A stretch of 64,000 nucleotides of DNA, taken from the NCBI GenBank assembly GCA_947492925.1, contig CANLOQ010000001.1, forward strand, positions 1,116,001 through 1,180,000, given 5' to 3'. The first letter of the stretch is position 1, and the number at the start of each line of letters is the position of its first letter. The position numbers and the translations under genes are program-made. Below, in pieces: positions 54,005 to 62,988 of the stretch. The notes beneath the pieces were generated by a model. That model searched no databases. It was not told where the DNA came from and saw only the letters and a list, made by a program, of their open reading frames with translations. The DNA is from an uncultured Sulfitobacter sp. GTDB lineage: Bacteria > Pseudomonadota > Alphaproteobacteria > Rhodobacterales > Rhodobacteraceae.

Positions 54005-54034
54005 CTTTTACGAGGCAAATTTCCCACTGGATCA
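54005..54034 (-). promoter_or_regulatory. RpoE-type autoregulatory promoter of rpoE-chrR
   Basis: On the minus strand: -35 TGATCC (54034-54029), an 18-base spacer, and -10 TAAAAG (54010-54005). TGATCC is the -35 box recognised by R. sphaeroides RpoE, and the -10 fits its A-rich consensus (recalled). Predicted start near 53998, leaving a leader of about 115 bases before ATG 53883. Confidence 0.7.
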
Positions 54035-54122
54035 AATTTATTTGCAACCTTTTTAAATCTACCCTCGTGACTTGGCCGTACTAAGTGAACAGTCAGACAA
54101 TCACACAGGATTATCACGTTTC

Positions 54123-55448
54123 ATGCCCTTTGATGCCACGACCCGTCCCGCGCCGCAGCCTGCCCCGCGCCGCAACATTGCCGTGATCGGCGCCGGAATT
54201 TCAGGGATGGGGGCCGCGCATCGGCTGGCGGATGGCCATAACGTGACCCTGTTTGAGGCGGCGGACCGTCTGGGTGGGCACGCCCGCACCAAGATTGCTG
54301 GACGCCGGGGCGATCAACCGGTTGATACCGGGTTTATCGTTTTCAATTACGCCAACTACCCACATCTTGCCGCCCTGTTTGATGAACTGGATGTGCCGGT
54401 CGTCAAATCAAACATGAGTTTTGGCGCGTCTATTGACGGGGGGCGGTTTGAATATGCGCTTAACAACATTGATGCGGTATTTGCCCAGCGAAAGAACGCG
54501 GTAAACCCAAAGTTCCTGCGGATGATCCGTGACATTTTCCGGTTCAACAAACACGCCTTGCGTGTCGCGCAGGACCAGTCGCTGACCATCGGAGAATTCC
54601 TGCGCGTGCTGGGCACCGGCAGCTATTTCCGTGACTTTTATCTTTCTCCGCTGTCGGGGGCGATCTGGTCAACGCCGACGGACAAGATCATGGATTTTCC
54701 CGCCCATGCGATGATCCAGTTTTTCGAAAACCACGCGTTGTTGGGTTATTCGGGGCAGCATCAGTGGTACACCGTGCAGGGTGGGTCCATTGCCTATGTC
54801 GCGCGGCTTGAGACTGCGATGCGCGCCAAAGGGGTCGAGATCAGGCTGAAGGCCGCCGTTGAAGGGGTGCGGCGCAGTGCGCTGGGCGTTGAGGTCAAGA
54901 CGTATGGCAGTGACTGGCAGGTGTTTGACGAGGTGATATTCGCCACCCATTCCGATGACAGTCTGGCGATGTTGAGCGATGCCGACGCACACGAACAGCG
55001 CGCGCTGGGTGCCATCAAGTATCAACCCAATGACGTTGTTCTGCACGCAGACGCCAGCATCATGCCCAAGCGGCGCAAGACCTGGGCGTCCTGGGTCTAT
55101 ACCGAAGACCGCAATGCCGCGTCGGACCGGATTGATCTGACCTACTGGATGAATTCGCTGCAACCCATCCCGTTGGACGACCCGCATTTTGTGACATTGA
55201 ACACCAAGCGGACGATCCGCGAGGATCTGATCTATGATCAGGTGACCCTGCGCCATCCGGTCTATGATCTGGCCGCGCTTGACGGGCAGAAGCAGGTTGC
55301 CGCGATGAATGGCAACCGCAACACGTGGTTTTGCGGCGCATGGATGCGCCACGGTTTCCACGAGGACGGTCTGGCCAGCGCGATGAATGTGGTGGATGCG
55401 ATCAACAAGCCGACGGATGCGCCCGCGTTGCCCATCGCCGCAGAGTGA
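54123..55448 (+). CDS. FAD-dependent amine oxidase-like oxidoreductase
   Basis: 441 residues. Dinucleotide motif IAVIGAGISGMGAAHRL (about 19-35), ending in Glu of VTLFEAADRLGGHA, FNYANYPHLAALFDEL and a C-terminal WFCGAWMRHGFHEDGLAS. This is the family annotated as cyclopropane/furan fatty-acid related NAD/FAD oxidase. In R. sphaeroides the equivalent operon (RSP_1091 to RSP_1087, recalled) belongs to the RpoE-ChrR regulon, and members act in membrane-lipid modification such as desaturation of methylated acyl chains. First gene of a five-gene operon divergent from rpoE-chrR. ATG 54123 has a weak RBS. Confidence 0.88.
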   Translation: MPFDATTRPAPQPAPRRNIAVIGAGISGMGAAHRLADGHNVTLFEAADRLGGHARTKIAGRRGDQPVDTGFIVFNYANYPHLAALFDELDVPVVKSNMSFGASIDGGRFEYALNNIDAVFAQRKNAVNPKFLRMIRDIFRFNKHALRVAQDQSLTIGEFLRVLGTGSYFRDFYLSPLSGAIWSTPTDKIMDFPAHAMIQFFENHALLGYSGQHQWYTVQGGSIAYVARLETAMRAKGVEIRLKAAVEGVRRSALGVEVKTYGSDWQVFDEVIFATHSDDSLAMLSDADAHEQRALGAIKYQPNDVVLHADASIMPKRRKTWASWVYTEDRNAASDRIDLTYWMNSLQPIPLDDPHFVTLNTKRTIREDLIYDQVTLRHPVYDLAALDGQKQVAAMNGNRNTWFCGAWMRHGFHEDGLASAMNVVDAINKPTDAPALPIAAE

Positions 55449-56203
55449 TGCAGGGCATTGATCATATCGCAGGGCATACCTTTCACGGACGCAAGGGCGA
55501 TGTGGACAATGCGTTTCGCTATTCGATCGACTATGTGCTGTGTGACGCCGAAGCGGCGTTGAAAACACCGCGTTTGTTCGGGCGCAACCGCCGTGCGGTG
55601 ATGTCATTGCACGACACGGACCACGGGGGCGCGCCGGGTGCCGGGTGCGGTGCCTCTTGGGTGCGGGATGCACTCGCCGCGCACGCGATTTCGGGTGTCG
55701 CCCGGATTGAGCTGCTGGCGCAGCCGCGCGTGCTGGGCCATGTGTTCAACCCCGTCAGCTTCTGGCTTTGCCGCGACGGGCAGGGGGACCTGATTACCGT
55801 AATTGCCGAAGTGACGAACACCTACGGTGACAGGCACTGCTATCTGTGTGCGCACCCTGATCTGCGGCCCATCGGGGCACAGGACCGTTTGCAGGCGACC
55901 AAGATCTTTCATGTCTCCCCGTTCCAGCCGGTTGAGGGAAGCTATACGTTTCGCTTTGACATCACCGATGACCGGATCGGCGTCTGGATTGACTACACGG
56001 CGGGCAACGGCGGGTTGATTGCCACGCTGACGGGCAAACGCAGGCCGCTGCGCACTGGCGCGATGCTGGGGGCGATGCTGCGCCGTCCGTTGGGCGCGCG
56101 GCGTGTGCTGGCGCTGATCCATTGGCAGGCGGCCAAACTGTGGTGGAAAGGCGCGCGCTTCAGGGCCCGGCCCGAACCACCAGCCGAGGAAGTGACCCGT
56201 TGA
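55448..56203 (+). CDS. DUF1365 family protein
   Basis: 251 residues, DUF1365: DYVLCDAEAAL, LLAQPRVLGHVFNPVSFWLC, VIAEVTNTYGDRHCY, KIFHVSPFQPVEGSY and LALIHWQAAKLWWKGARF. The family accompanies FAD oxidase and cyclopropane-synthase genes in lipid-modifying clusters; biochemical function unknown. Its ATG overlaps the previous stop (TGATG). Confidence 0.9.
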   Translation: MQGIDHIAGHTFHGRKGDVDNAFRYSIDYVLCDAEAALKTPRLFGRNRRAVMSLHDTDHGGAPGAGCGASWVRDALAAHAISGVARIELLAQPRVLGHVFNPVSFWLCRDGQGDLITVIAEVTNTYGDRHCYLCAHPDLRPIGAQDRLQATKIFHVSPFQPVEGSYTFRFDITDDRIGVWIDYTAGNGGLIATLTGKRRPLRTGAMLGAMLRRPLGARRVLALIHWQAAKLWWKGARFRARPEPPAEEVTR

Positions 56204-57438
56204 TGTCCTGGCGGTCACAGCGGTTGCCATCCTACGCGCTGTTTGCCGCGCTGCTGTCTGCGGCGGGCTTGCCGATCTACATCCATGCGCCCAAATTCTA
56301 CGTTGATGAATACGGTGTGTCGCTGGCAGCGCTTGGTACGGTTCTGTTTGGGCTGCGGCTGCTGGATGTGGTTCAGGACCCGCTCTTGGGGCGGCTGTCA
56401 GAACTGTTGCGCCACCGGCGTGGGCTGGCCGTTGGGATTGGTGCCGGTGTCATGGCGGCCGCGATGCTGGGATTGTTCGCCGTAGAGCCGCCGGTGCGCC
56501 CGCTGATCTGGTTTGGTGCCATGCTCACGCTGGTGTTTTCTGGCTTCAGCTTTCTGACCATCTGTTTTTACGCACAAGGCGTCGCCAAGGCCGACAGCCT
56601 GCCCGGGCGCGGGCATCTGGCATTGGCGCGCTGGCGTGAAACAGGGGCCCTGCTGGGGGTCTGTGTGGCCTCTGTGACCCCTGTCGCGTTGGGGGCGGTG
56701 ATGGGCGCACCCTTTGCCGGATTTGCCTTTGGGTTTGCGGTGCTGGCCTGCGCTGCGATCCTGGCGATGCGCGGGGAATGGCGCGCCGCAGATGTGCCTC
56801 CGTCGGGGGGCTTTGGCATCGTGTTGTCCGATCCGCTGGCGCGCAGGCTTTTGCTGATCGCATTGGTCAACGCGGCCCCCGTCGCGGTCAGTTCGACCCT
56901 GTTCCTGTTCTATGTGGAAATCGCGCTGGACGCGCCCGGGTGGGAAGGTGCGCTGCTGTTGCTGTTCTTTTTGTCGGCGGCGGGGGCCGCGCCCTTTTGG
57001 GGGATGCTGGCCGAACGCTTTGGCGGCAAACCTGTTTTGCTTTGCGCGATGGTGCTGGGCATCATTGCCTTTGGCGGTGCGCTGTTTCTTGGGCCCGGTG
57101 ATGTGCTGTGGTTTGCGTTGGTTTGCGTGGCATCTGGCGCGGTGCTGGGCGCGGACCTGACACTGTTGCCTGCCATGTTCGCCACGCGGATGGCCCGGAT
57201 TGCCCCATCGGCTGCCGAAGGCTTTGGCCTGTGGTCATTTGTCTCAAAATTCACGTTGGCACTGGCCGCTGTGGCGCTACTTCCCCTGCTTGAAAATGCG
57301 GGCCTTGGCACCGCGGGGGAACAAAGTCCGCCCGAGGCCGTTCGCTTACTGGTGCTATTCTATGCGGGGGTGCCTTGCGCCCTGAAACTGATTGCAATCG
57401 CGTTGCTGGGCAGCGTCAAGGGAATGGAGGACAACTAG
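56203..57438 (+). CDS. GPH/MFS-type transporter
   Basis: 411 residues with about 12 membrane helices. N-terminal LPSYALFAALLSAAGLPIYIHAPKFYVDEYGVSL in part and LLDVVQDPLLGRLSE are marks of the glycoside-pentoside-hexuronide:cation symporter group in the MFS. The substrate is unknown; in this cluster it might move a lipid or a redox-active metabolite. ATG overlaps the DUF1365 stop by one base. Confidence 0.88.
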   Translation: MSWRSQRLPSYALFAALLSAAGLPIYIHAPKFYVDEYGVSLAALGTVLFGLRLLDVVQDPLLGRLSELLRHRRGLAVGIGAGVMAAAMLGLFAVEPPVRPLIWFGAMLTLVFSGFSFLTICFYAQGVAKADSLPGRGHLALARWRETGALLGVCVASVTPVALGAVMGAPFAGFAFGFAVLACAAILAMRGEWRAADVPPSGGFGIVLSDPLARRLLLIALVNAAPVAVSSTLFLFYVEIALDAPGWEGALLLLFFLSAAGAAPFWGMLAERFGGKPVLLCAMVLGIIAFGGALFLGPGDVLWFALVCVASGAVLGADLTLLPAMFATRMARIAPSAAEGFGLWSFVSKFTLALAAVALLPLLENAGLGTAGEQSPPEAVRLLVLFYAGVPCALKLIAIALLGSVKGMEDN

Positions 57439-58001
57439 TGGATATCGTGGTTTTCATATTTGTCGGCATTCTGCTGTCCTTTGCTGTCGCTTTACTGCGG
57501 CGCAGGCTTTGGGCGTTTCACGGCCAATCGCCTGAAGATTACGAGGAAGGGTTCCCGACATTCGATGTCAAACAGCATTTGTCGGGGCCGATGGTTTGCG
57601 AAGGGGTGATCTTTGGCCCGTTGGGCCGTGTGACCAGCAGCTTCGTCGCGGATTTCGACATCAGCTGGGACGGCGACCGCGGCGTGATGGACGAGGTTTT
57701 TCACTATAACGACGGATCAAGCCAGAACCGTCAGTGGATCATAACGGTTGGCAGGAACGGTCATTTCACGACCGAGGCGTCGGATGTGCCGGGCGGCGGC
57801 AAAGGCGTGCAAAGCGGCAGCACGGTGCAGATGCGCTATGCCATACGCCTGCCGGACAGCGCGGGGGGCCATGTGCTCAGCACCGTCGACTGGATGTATC
57901 TGACACCCGACGGTGCAATCATGAACCGCAGTCAATTTCGCAAGTTCGGTTTCAAAGTTGCAGAGCTGGTTGCCACTATCCGACCCAAGGAGACATCATG
58001 A
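57438..58001 (+). CDS. DUF3833 family protein, membrane-anchored
   Basis: 187 residues. N-terminal hydrophobic helix (about 2-20) and a DUF3833 domain: FDVKQHLSGPMVCEGVIFGPLGRVTSSFVADF in part, DEVFHYNDGSSQNRQW, MRYAIRLPD, VDWMYLTPDGAIMNRSQFRKFGFKVAEL in part. Structure-only expectation: lipocalin-like beta barrel. The start is GTG 57438, overlapping the upstream TAG, with GGAGG seven bases before it. Role unknown but conserved in this gene context. Confidence 0.85.
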   Translation: MDIVVFIFVGILLSFAVALLRRRLWAFHGQSPEDYEEGFPTFDVKQHLSGPMVCEGVIFGPLGRVTSSFVADFDISWDGDRGVMDEVFHYNDGSSQNRQWIITVGRNGHFTTEASDVPGGGKGVQSGSTVQMRYAIRLPDSAGGHVLSTVDWMYLTPDGAIMNRSQFRKFGFKVAELVATIRPKETS

Positions 58002-58729
58002 AAAACTGGCAAGGCAAAACATACTGGCTGATTGGCGCAAGTGATGGGCTGGGTGCGGCGCTGGCGCATAAGTTGAACCGCGCAGGGGCCGAAGTGATCG
58101 TTTCGGCCCGGTCCGAGGACAAGCTGGCCGCACTGGTTGACGATTTGCCGGGCAAGGCGCGGTATCAGACGGTCGATGTGTCTGACAACGACAGTGTCAA
58201 ACAAGCCGCTGCTGCTGTGGGTCCGGTGGACGGCGTGGTGTTTCTGGCTGGTGTCTACTGGCCTTTCGGTGCCAAAGAGTGGAACGCGGATCAGGCCAAT
58301 GCGATGGCCGATATCAACTTTACCGGCCTGATGCGGGTGATGGGGCAAGTGGTGCCGGACATGGTCAAGCGTGATCACGGGCATATCGTGATCACCTCCA
58401 GCCTGACCGGCTTTCGCGGGCTGCCCGGCTCTATCGGCTATACCGCGTCAAAGGCGGGCACGATGTCACTGGCCGAAAGCATGTACGCCGATTTGCGCAA
58501 GACTGGCGTGCAGGTGCAGGTGATCAACCCCGGGTTCATCAAGACCCAGCTGACAGAAAAGAACGATTTCACGATGCCCTTCATAATGGAGCCGGAAGAG
58601 GCGGCGCAGGCGGTGATCGAGCATATGTCGACCGACAAGTTCAAGAAGAGCTTCCCTTTCGCCTTTTCACTTGTCTTCCGGCTGAGCCAGTTTCTGCCGG
58701 ATTGGCTGTATTACCGGATTTTCAGCTGA
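57998..58729 (+). CDS. Short-chain dehydrogenase/reductase
   Basis: 243 residues. N-terminal TYWLIGASDGLGAAL (cofactor motif GASxGLG), VVFLAGVY-type central motif, Ser in VITSSLTGFRG and YTASKAG as the YxxxK catalytic pair. NAD(P)-dependent oxidoreductase of a lipid or small-molecule substrate, last gene of the RpoE-linked operon. ATGA overlap with the preceding gene. Its 3' end overlaps the convergent saccharopine dehydrogenase-like gene by 8 bases. Confidence 0.93.
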   Translation: MKNWQGKTYWLIGASDGLGAALAHKLNRAGAEVIVSARSEDKLAALVDDLPGKARYQTVDVSDNDSVKQAAAAVGPVDGVVFLAGVYWPFGAKEWNADQANAMADINFTGLMRVMGQVVPDMVKRDHGHIVITSSLTGFRGLPGSIGYTASKAGTMSLAESMYADLRKTGVQVQVINPGFIKTQLTEKNDFTMPFIMEPEEAAQAVIEHMSTDKFKKSFPFAFSLVFRLSQFLPDWLYYRIFS

Positions 58730-59780
58730 CGGCGCTTTTCACGTTGGCGTCAAACAACGCGCGGGCACGGGCCCAGACGCCAGCGCGGTCCTGCGGCAGG
58801 TCCAGAAGTGTGGGCAGCAACTGAGACGCAAAGTCTTGGGAACTTTCCAGCGGCAGCATCGACGGCAGGTTGTCGATGGCCATCACGTCCATCGGCGGAT
58901 CCTCATGAACCCGTACAGCCGGCGCATCCCACGTGGTGGCGGCGTCATAGACCGGGACCGGATTGAACGTGCTGTCTGGATCACAGGCGATGTCGCCAAC
59001 CACCGTCAAAAGGCGCGGCTGGTTCAGTGCGGTCCGGGGCACAAAAACGGGTGTTTCCGCCCCGGCAAGGATGCAATTGAGGAAAACCTCATGGGTGAGT
59101 ATTTCGGGGAAAGGGGCACCGCGTGCGGTTTCGGCCATATCCCAGCCGGTGACCGGCACATCCACCGCGCGGCAAAAATCTGCGGCCCCGGTGCCCACCC
59201 GCCCCAATGCCCCGATGATAAGCGCGGAGGGTCGTCCGGCCCCGGCCGCCTCAAGATCATGGATCAGATCGTCGGTTACCGCCTGCGCGTTGGCATAAGG
59301 TGTGACTGGCCCGGCAATGTCATCGTCCTGTTGCGCCACCCAACACTTTATCGCAACAGCAGCCCCGGCGAACCCCGCCCAGTAGCCAAAGGCGGCAACA
59401 CGGCGGCCGTCAGCATCTGTCAGGTATTCAAGATCCAGCAAGGTGCCGCCCCCTGCGTCAAAGCGTTGGAGCAGTTTTTTCCCCGCAGTTTGACCTTTGA
59501 AGGTATGACCAAACATGATGTGCCGGTGGCGCAGTGGCGTGCCGTCATCGGGCAGTTCCTTGAGGCCAAAGATAATCGCATCATCAGGCGCGTCCGGCCA
59601 CCCTTGGGCAGGCACGATATTGGCTCCGGCGCTGCGGAAATCTGCGGTCGGGATCACCCGTGTTTCAGAGGCTTCGACGGATACCGCAATGCCTGCATCC
59701 AGCAGCGCGCGCACACCTTCGGGGGTGATCCCCGTGCGTGTTTCATTGTCACGCTGTTCTGCCCGGACCCAAAGGTGCAT
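58722..59780 (-). CDS. Saccharopine dehydrogenase (NAD+, L-lysine-forming)-like
   Basis: 352 residues of the LYS1/alanine-dehydrogenase-like family: WVRAEQRDNETRTGITPEGV at the N terminus, IFGLKELPDD, GHTFKGQ, LLDLEYLTDADGRRVAAFGYWAG in part and LIIGALGRVGTGA as cofactor motif. Fungal LYS1 releases lysine from saccharopine; in bacteria the enzyme may work in lysine degradation or run on related substrates. dapB elsewhere in the window implies lysine is made by the DAP route, so a catabolic or divergent role is likely. ATG overlaps the GST stop. Confidence 0.88.
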   Translation of the reverse strand: MHLWVRAEQRDNETRTGITPEGVRALLDAGIAVSVEASETRVIPTADFRSAGANIVPAQGWPDAPDDAIIFGLKELPDDGTPLRHRHIMFGHTFKGQTAGKKLLQRFDAGGGTLLDLEYLTDADGRRVAAFGYWAGFAGAAVAIKCWVAQQDDDIAGPVTPYANAQAVTDDLIHDLEAAGAGRPSALIIGALGRVGTGAADFCRAVDVPVTGWDMAETARGAPFPEILTHEVFLNCILAGAETPVFVPRTALNQPRLLTVVGDIACDPDSTFNPVPVYDAATTWDAPAVRVHEDPPMDVMAIDNLPSMLPLESSQDFASQLLPTLLDLPQDRAGVWARARALFDANVKSAVS

Positions 59781-60400
59781 CACAGCATCCCCCGGTCGCG
59801 GACGGCCTTGACCGACGCACGGGTCTCCATCCGGTCCAGAAATGCGCGGACCGCCGGGAAATCATCGGGCGACACGCCATCCCCCTGCAGCCAGTTGCAG
59901 ACAACAAAAAGGTATGGATCGGCAATCGAGAATGCCGCGCCCGCAACGTAGTCGCCGCGCAGGCAGTCCGATTGCACATAAGACGCGCAGGCGGCCATCG
60001 TTTGCGGCACCTTGGCGGTCATGTCATCAAAGCTGGATTGCTGATCGGCCCAGCGGCTGCCGCGCATCTTGTGGGCATGCGCGACATGCATGGTGGAGGC
60101 CAGATAATACATCACCGCGCGGACATGCGCCGCTTGCTCTGGTGTGGCGGGAACCAACCCCGCCTCTGGTCGCAGTGCCGCGACATAATCCAGCAGCGCC
60201 CCGGTTTCTGTCAGTACCGCACCGGTATCGGTAACCAGCGCGGGCACCCGGCCTTTGGGGTTCAGGCTCAGATAGTCCGGTTTGGTTTGTTCGGCGGATG
60301 CGAAATCCACCTTCACGGGGTCATAGGTGATCCCGGCTTCTTCAAGACCGATGGCAACGGCCACGGATATGGTGCCGGGTGCATAGTAGAGTTTCATCAT
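59780..60400 (-). CDS. Glutathione S-transferase
   Basis: 206 residues. Thioredoxin-like N domain: MKLYYAPGTISVAVAIGLEEAG in part, NPKGRVPALVTDTGAVLTETGALLDY in part (cis-Pro and the E-T pair that binds glutathione), then an all-helical C domain with IADPYLFVVCNWL. Soluble conjugation or detox enzyme of the beta/theta-like bacterial type. Two ATGs follow AAGGA at 60400 and 60397. Middle gene of a three-gene operon. Confidence 0.92.
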   Translation of the reverse strand: MMKLYYAPGTISVAVAIGLEEAGITYDPVKVDFASAEQTKPDYLSLNPKGRVPALVTDTGAVLTETGALLDYVAALRPEAGLVPATPEQAAHVRAVMYYLASTMHVAHAHKMRGSRWADQQSSFDDMTAKVPQTMAACASYVQSDCLRGDYVAGAAFSIADPYLFVVCNWLQGDGVSPDDFPAVRAFLDRMETRASVKAVRDRGML

Positions 60401-60426
60401 GGGTCTGGTCCTTTGCCCGGTCGGTT

Positions 60427-61080
60427 TCAAATGTGGGTCAGCGCCTGCCTGCGGTCCGGCACGTCAAGATGCGGCACTGCGTTGAACAGCACCGGCGCAA
60501 GCTGCCCGCCGATGGGGAACAGGCGGTGCATGGAGGTATGGGTGATCGCCAGCGCGATGCGGGCCTGTGCCGGTATCTCCAGCCCCATCGCCTGCGCCAT
60601 TGCCATCGCGATCAGACCGCCGGAGGTCACCACAAGCGCCGGACCCTGCCCCGCGGCGATTTCGTTCAGCGCATCCTCAACCCGGGTGTGAAACTGGTCC
60701 CATGTTTCGGGCGCGCCTTCAAGTTTGCCCTGCTGCCAATAGTTGAAAACCGTGGGCAGATGGGTGGTGAAGGCCCCTTGTTCGGTAGGAAAGTCGATGC
60801 CGTGCTGATCTTCCAGCAGGGTGGCCATTGTGAAATACTCCAGCTCGTTCAACCGCGCATCGCGCACCGGCTCAAGCCCTGTGTCCATACCGTTTGCCGT
60901 TTCGATATGGCGCGTCAGGGTGCCTGTATACAGACGGCTGTGATGATTGACGGTCTCGCGCAGATAAGCGCCAAGCCAGCGTGCCTGACGGTGGCCCAGA
61001 TCGCTGAGCTTGTCATAGCTGAGTTCATCCTTGGCCCCGGAATTGGCCTGCCCGTGACGGATGAGAGTGATGTGGGACAT
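60427..61080 (-). CDS. Histidine phosphatase family protein
   Basis: 217 residues. LIRHGQANSG carries the phospho-histidine RHG motif near residue 8, then TGTLTRHIETANGM with the second Arg/His, LNELEYF with the acid, and VVTSGGLIAMAMA near the second half. Phosphoglycerate-mutase-like fold; substrate (small phosphoester or protein) unknown. CAGGAGC precedes the ATG. Probably the first gene of the operon with GST and saccharopine dehydrogenase. Confidence 0.9.
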   Translation of the reverse strand: MSHITLIRHGQANSGAKDELSYDKLSDLGHRQARWLGAYLRETVNHHSRLYTGTLTRHIETANGMDTGLEPVRDARLNELEYFTMATLLEDQHGIDFPTEQGAFTTHLPTVFNYWQQGKLEGAPETWDQFHTRVEDALNEIAAGQGPALVVTSGGLIAMAMAQAMGLEIPAQARIALAITHTSMHRLFPIGGQLAPVLFNAVPHLDVPDRRQALTHI

Positions 61081-61280
61081 GAGTGCTCCTGCTCTTTGTG
61101 CCTTGATAGGCGAGCGGCGCGCGGGTGGGAAGCGCAGGCAGGTGTTTTTGCCGGGTTACTTGGTTTCAGACCGGCTTGCAGCGCGCGGACAGGATCGACC
61201 GCCTGACGGCGGATTCGATTTGATTCATCTCAGGCACTGCCGCAAACTCCGCAGGACACAGGGCCGAAAAGAGAAACAAG

Positions 61281-62477
61281 ATGAATGTGAACGCGGCGCG
61301 TTTTCTGGAAGACCTGCATGCACTGCGGGCGTTTGGCGCATCCGGTGTGGGAAAGGGCGTGGTGCGGCCTGCATTCACCAACGCGGATGTCGCGGCGCGG
61401 CGGTGGCTGATGCAGCGGTTTGCGGACGCCGGGCTGCGGGTGCAGGTCGATGCAATGGGCAATGTCTTTGGGCTGGCCGAAGGGCCGTCGCTGTTGATGG
61501 GGTCGCATTCGGACAGCCAGCCCGAGGGGGGATGGCTTGACGGGGCGCTGGGCGTGATTGCAGCGCTCGAAGTGGCGCGGGCCAGTCGCGAAGCCGGTGG
61601 CCCTGCGGTCTCTGTGGTGTCGTTTCAGGACGAGGAGGGACGTTTTGGCGGACTGACGGGATCGTCGGTGTGGTCGGGGTATACGCCTCTTGGGACAGTG
61701 GACCGTGTGAAGGATCACAGCGGGCTGAGCCTGCGTGAGGCACGGCGGGCGGTGGCGGATATGGTCACGGGGGATGTAGATGCTGGCCAGTTTACCGGAT
61801 TTGTCGAATTGCACATTGAGCAGGGGCTGACGCTGGATGCCGCGGATGAGCAGATTGGCGTCGTCAGCCAGATTGTGGGCACGCGGGAAATACCGATCAC
61901 TTTTACCGGGCAGCAGAACCATGCAGGCACCACGCAGATGCACCTGCGCCGCGATGCGTTTCAGGGGCTGGGGGCATTCAACGCCCTGCTGAACGACCGG
62001 ATGCGCAATGTGGTCACGCCGACAACGGTGTGGACCATCGGGCATGTGACGCTGCATCCCAATGCGTCGTCAATCGTGCCGGGCAAAGTATCATTCTCGA
62101 TGCAATGGCGCGACGGGGATGCCGACCGGCTGCGGCGGATGGAGCGGATTGTGCGCGAGACTGCCGTAGAAGTGGCCGAGGCGCGGGGGCTCGAGGTAAC
62201 TTTCGGACCGATGTGGGAGCTGGAGCCAGTCGAGATGGATGCGGCGTTACGGTCTGCATTGGCAAAGAGCGCCGAGAGCGTGGCGCCGGGGCGCTGGCGC
62301 GAGATGCCGTCGGGCGCGCTGCATGACGCGACCAATGTGGCGCGGCTGATGCCGGTGGCGATGCTGTTTGTGCCGTCGATTGGCGGGATCAGCCACGCGT
62401 TCGAGGAAGACACGGACGAGGATGATCTGGTTGCAGGGCTGCATGTGTTGGCCGGTGCGGTTGCGCGGCTGGGCTGA
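61281..62477 (+). CDS. M20 Zn-dependent amidase, hydantoinase/carbamoylase family
   Basis: 398 residues. Zinc ligands in the typical places: His in [19 protein letters not shown] with the bridging Asp, [11 protein letters not shown] with Glu, ELHIEQG and [11 protein letters not shown], and late [12 protein letters not shown]. Such enzymes hydrolyse N-carbamoyl amino acids, allantoate or ureidoglycine. No other purine-catabolic genes are near, so the exact substrate is open. Its 3' end overlaps the next convergent gene by 89 bases. Confidence 0.93.
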   Translation: MNVNAARFLEDLHALRAFGASGVGKGVVRPAFTNADVAARRWLMQRFADAGLRVQVDAMGNVFGLAEGPSLLMGSHSDSQPEGGWLDGALGVIAALEVARASREAGGPAVSVVSFQDEEGRFGGLTGSSVWSGYTPLGTVDRVKDHSGLSLREARRAVADMVTGDVDAGQFTGFVELHIEQGLTLDAADEQIGVVSQIVGTREIPITFTGQQNHAGTTQMHLRRDAFQGLGAFNALLNDRMRNVVTPTTVWTIGHVTLHPNASSIVPGKVSFSMQWRDGDADRLRRMERIVRETAVEVAEARGLEVTFGPMWELEPVEMDAALRSALAKSAESVAPGRWREMPSGALHDATNVARLMPVAMLFVPSIGGISHAFEEDTDEDDLVAGLHVLAGAVARLG

Positions 62478-62898
62478 CAGGCTGCGCGGGGCGGCATGCC
62501 TGCCAGAGCAGGCTCCAGACCACACCGTTCGAAAAGATGCCGATCAGCGGCGGCAGCAGGAGATTGCCCGGACTGCCGTGCCGCTGGAAGAGTGCCGGAT
62601 AAATAAACGTGGCCCATGCCGCGCAACCGGCCACGGCAATACAGGTCAGAGACAGGCGACCGTATTGCGTGCTGTCTGGATCGTTCGCGCGCGCAAGCAC
62701 TTCCCAGTGCAGCAGGCAGGCGCCAAGACAGCCGAACGGCAGGATCAGCATCACGGGTGAGGCCCCTTGCGGTATACCATTGGACAGCAGCAGCAGGCCG
62801 AAAAAGAGAACCAGCGGGATGGCGATGACCGTCAGCCCTGCGGTTGCCCATAGCGCGACGGGCACCATAGCGTTTGTCGGTGTCTTCGGCTGTGTCAT
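62389..62898 (-). CDS. Integral membrane protein, unknown function
   Basis: 169 residues, with helices near 13-41, 45-65, 82-102 and 113-133, then a Pro/Arg/Gln-rich tail. The tail (last ~30 residues, [19 protein letters not shown] and on) is encoded opposite the 3' end of the carbamoylase gene and looks unconserved, as if the original stop had been lost. AGAGGA precedes the ATG. No family recognised. Confidence 0.6.
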   Translation of the reverse strand: MTQPKTPTNAMVPVALWATAGLTVIAIPLVLFFGLLLLSNGIPQGASPVMLILPFGCLGACLLHWEVLARANDPDSTQYGRLSLTCIAVAGCAAWATFIYPALFQRHGSPGNLLLPPLIGIFSNGVVWSLLWQACRPAQPVSPAAQPHRPTHAALQPDHPRPCLPRTRG

Positions 62899-62988
62899 GG
62901 GCTGGGTCCTCTCGTGCGTGAGAGTGCCACGGAAAAATGGCGCAAATTTGGCTGTGAGCAGGGAAAACGGAATGGTGTCAGACGGTGG

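Noticed and set aside
54123-58729. Broken cluster missing a cyclopropane-fatty-acid synthase
   Set aside because: The five-gene order matches what I recall of the R. sphaeroides RpoE-regulated operon, where the synthase gene is elsewhere; overlaps are intact, so nothing shows a deletion.
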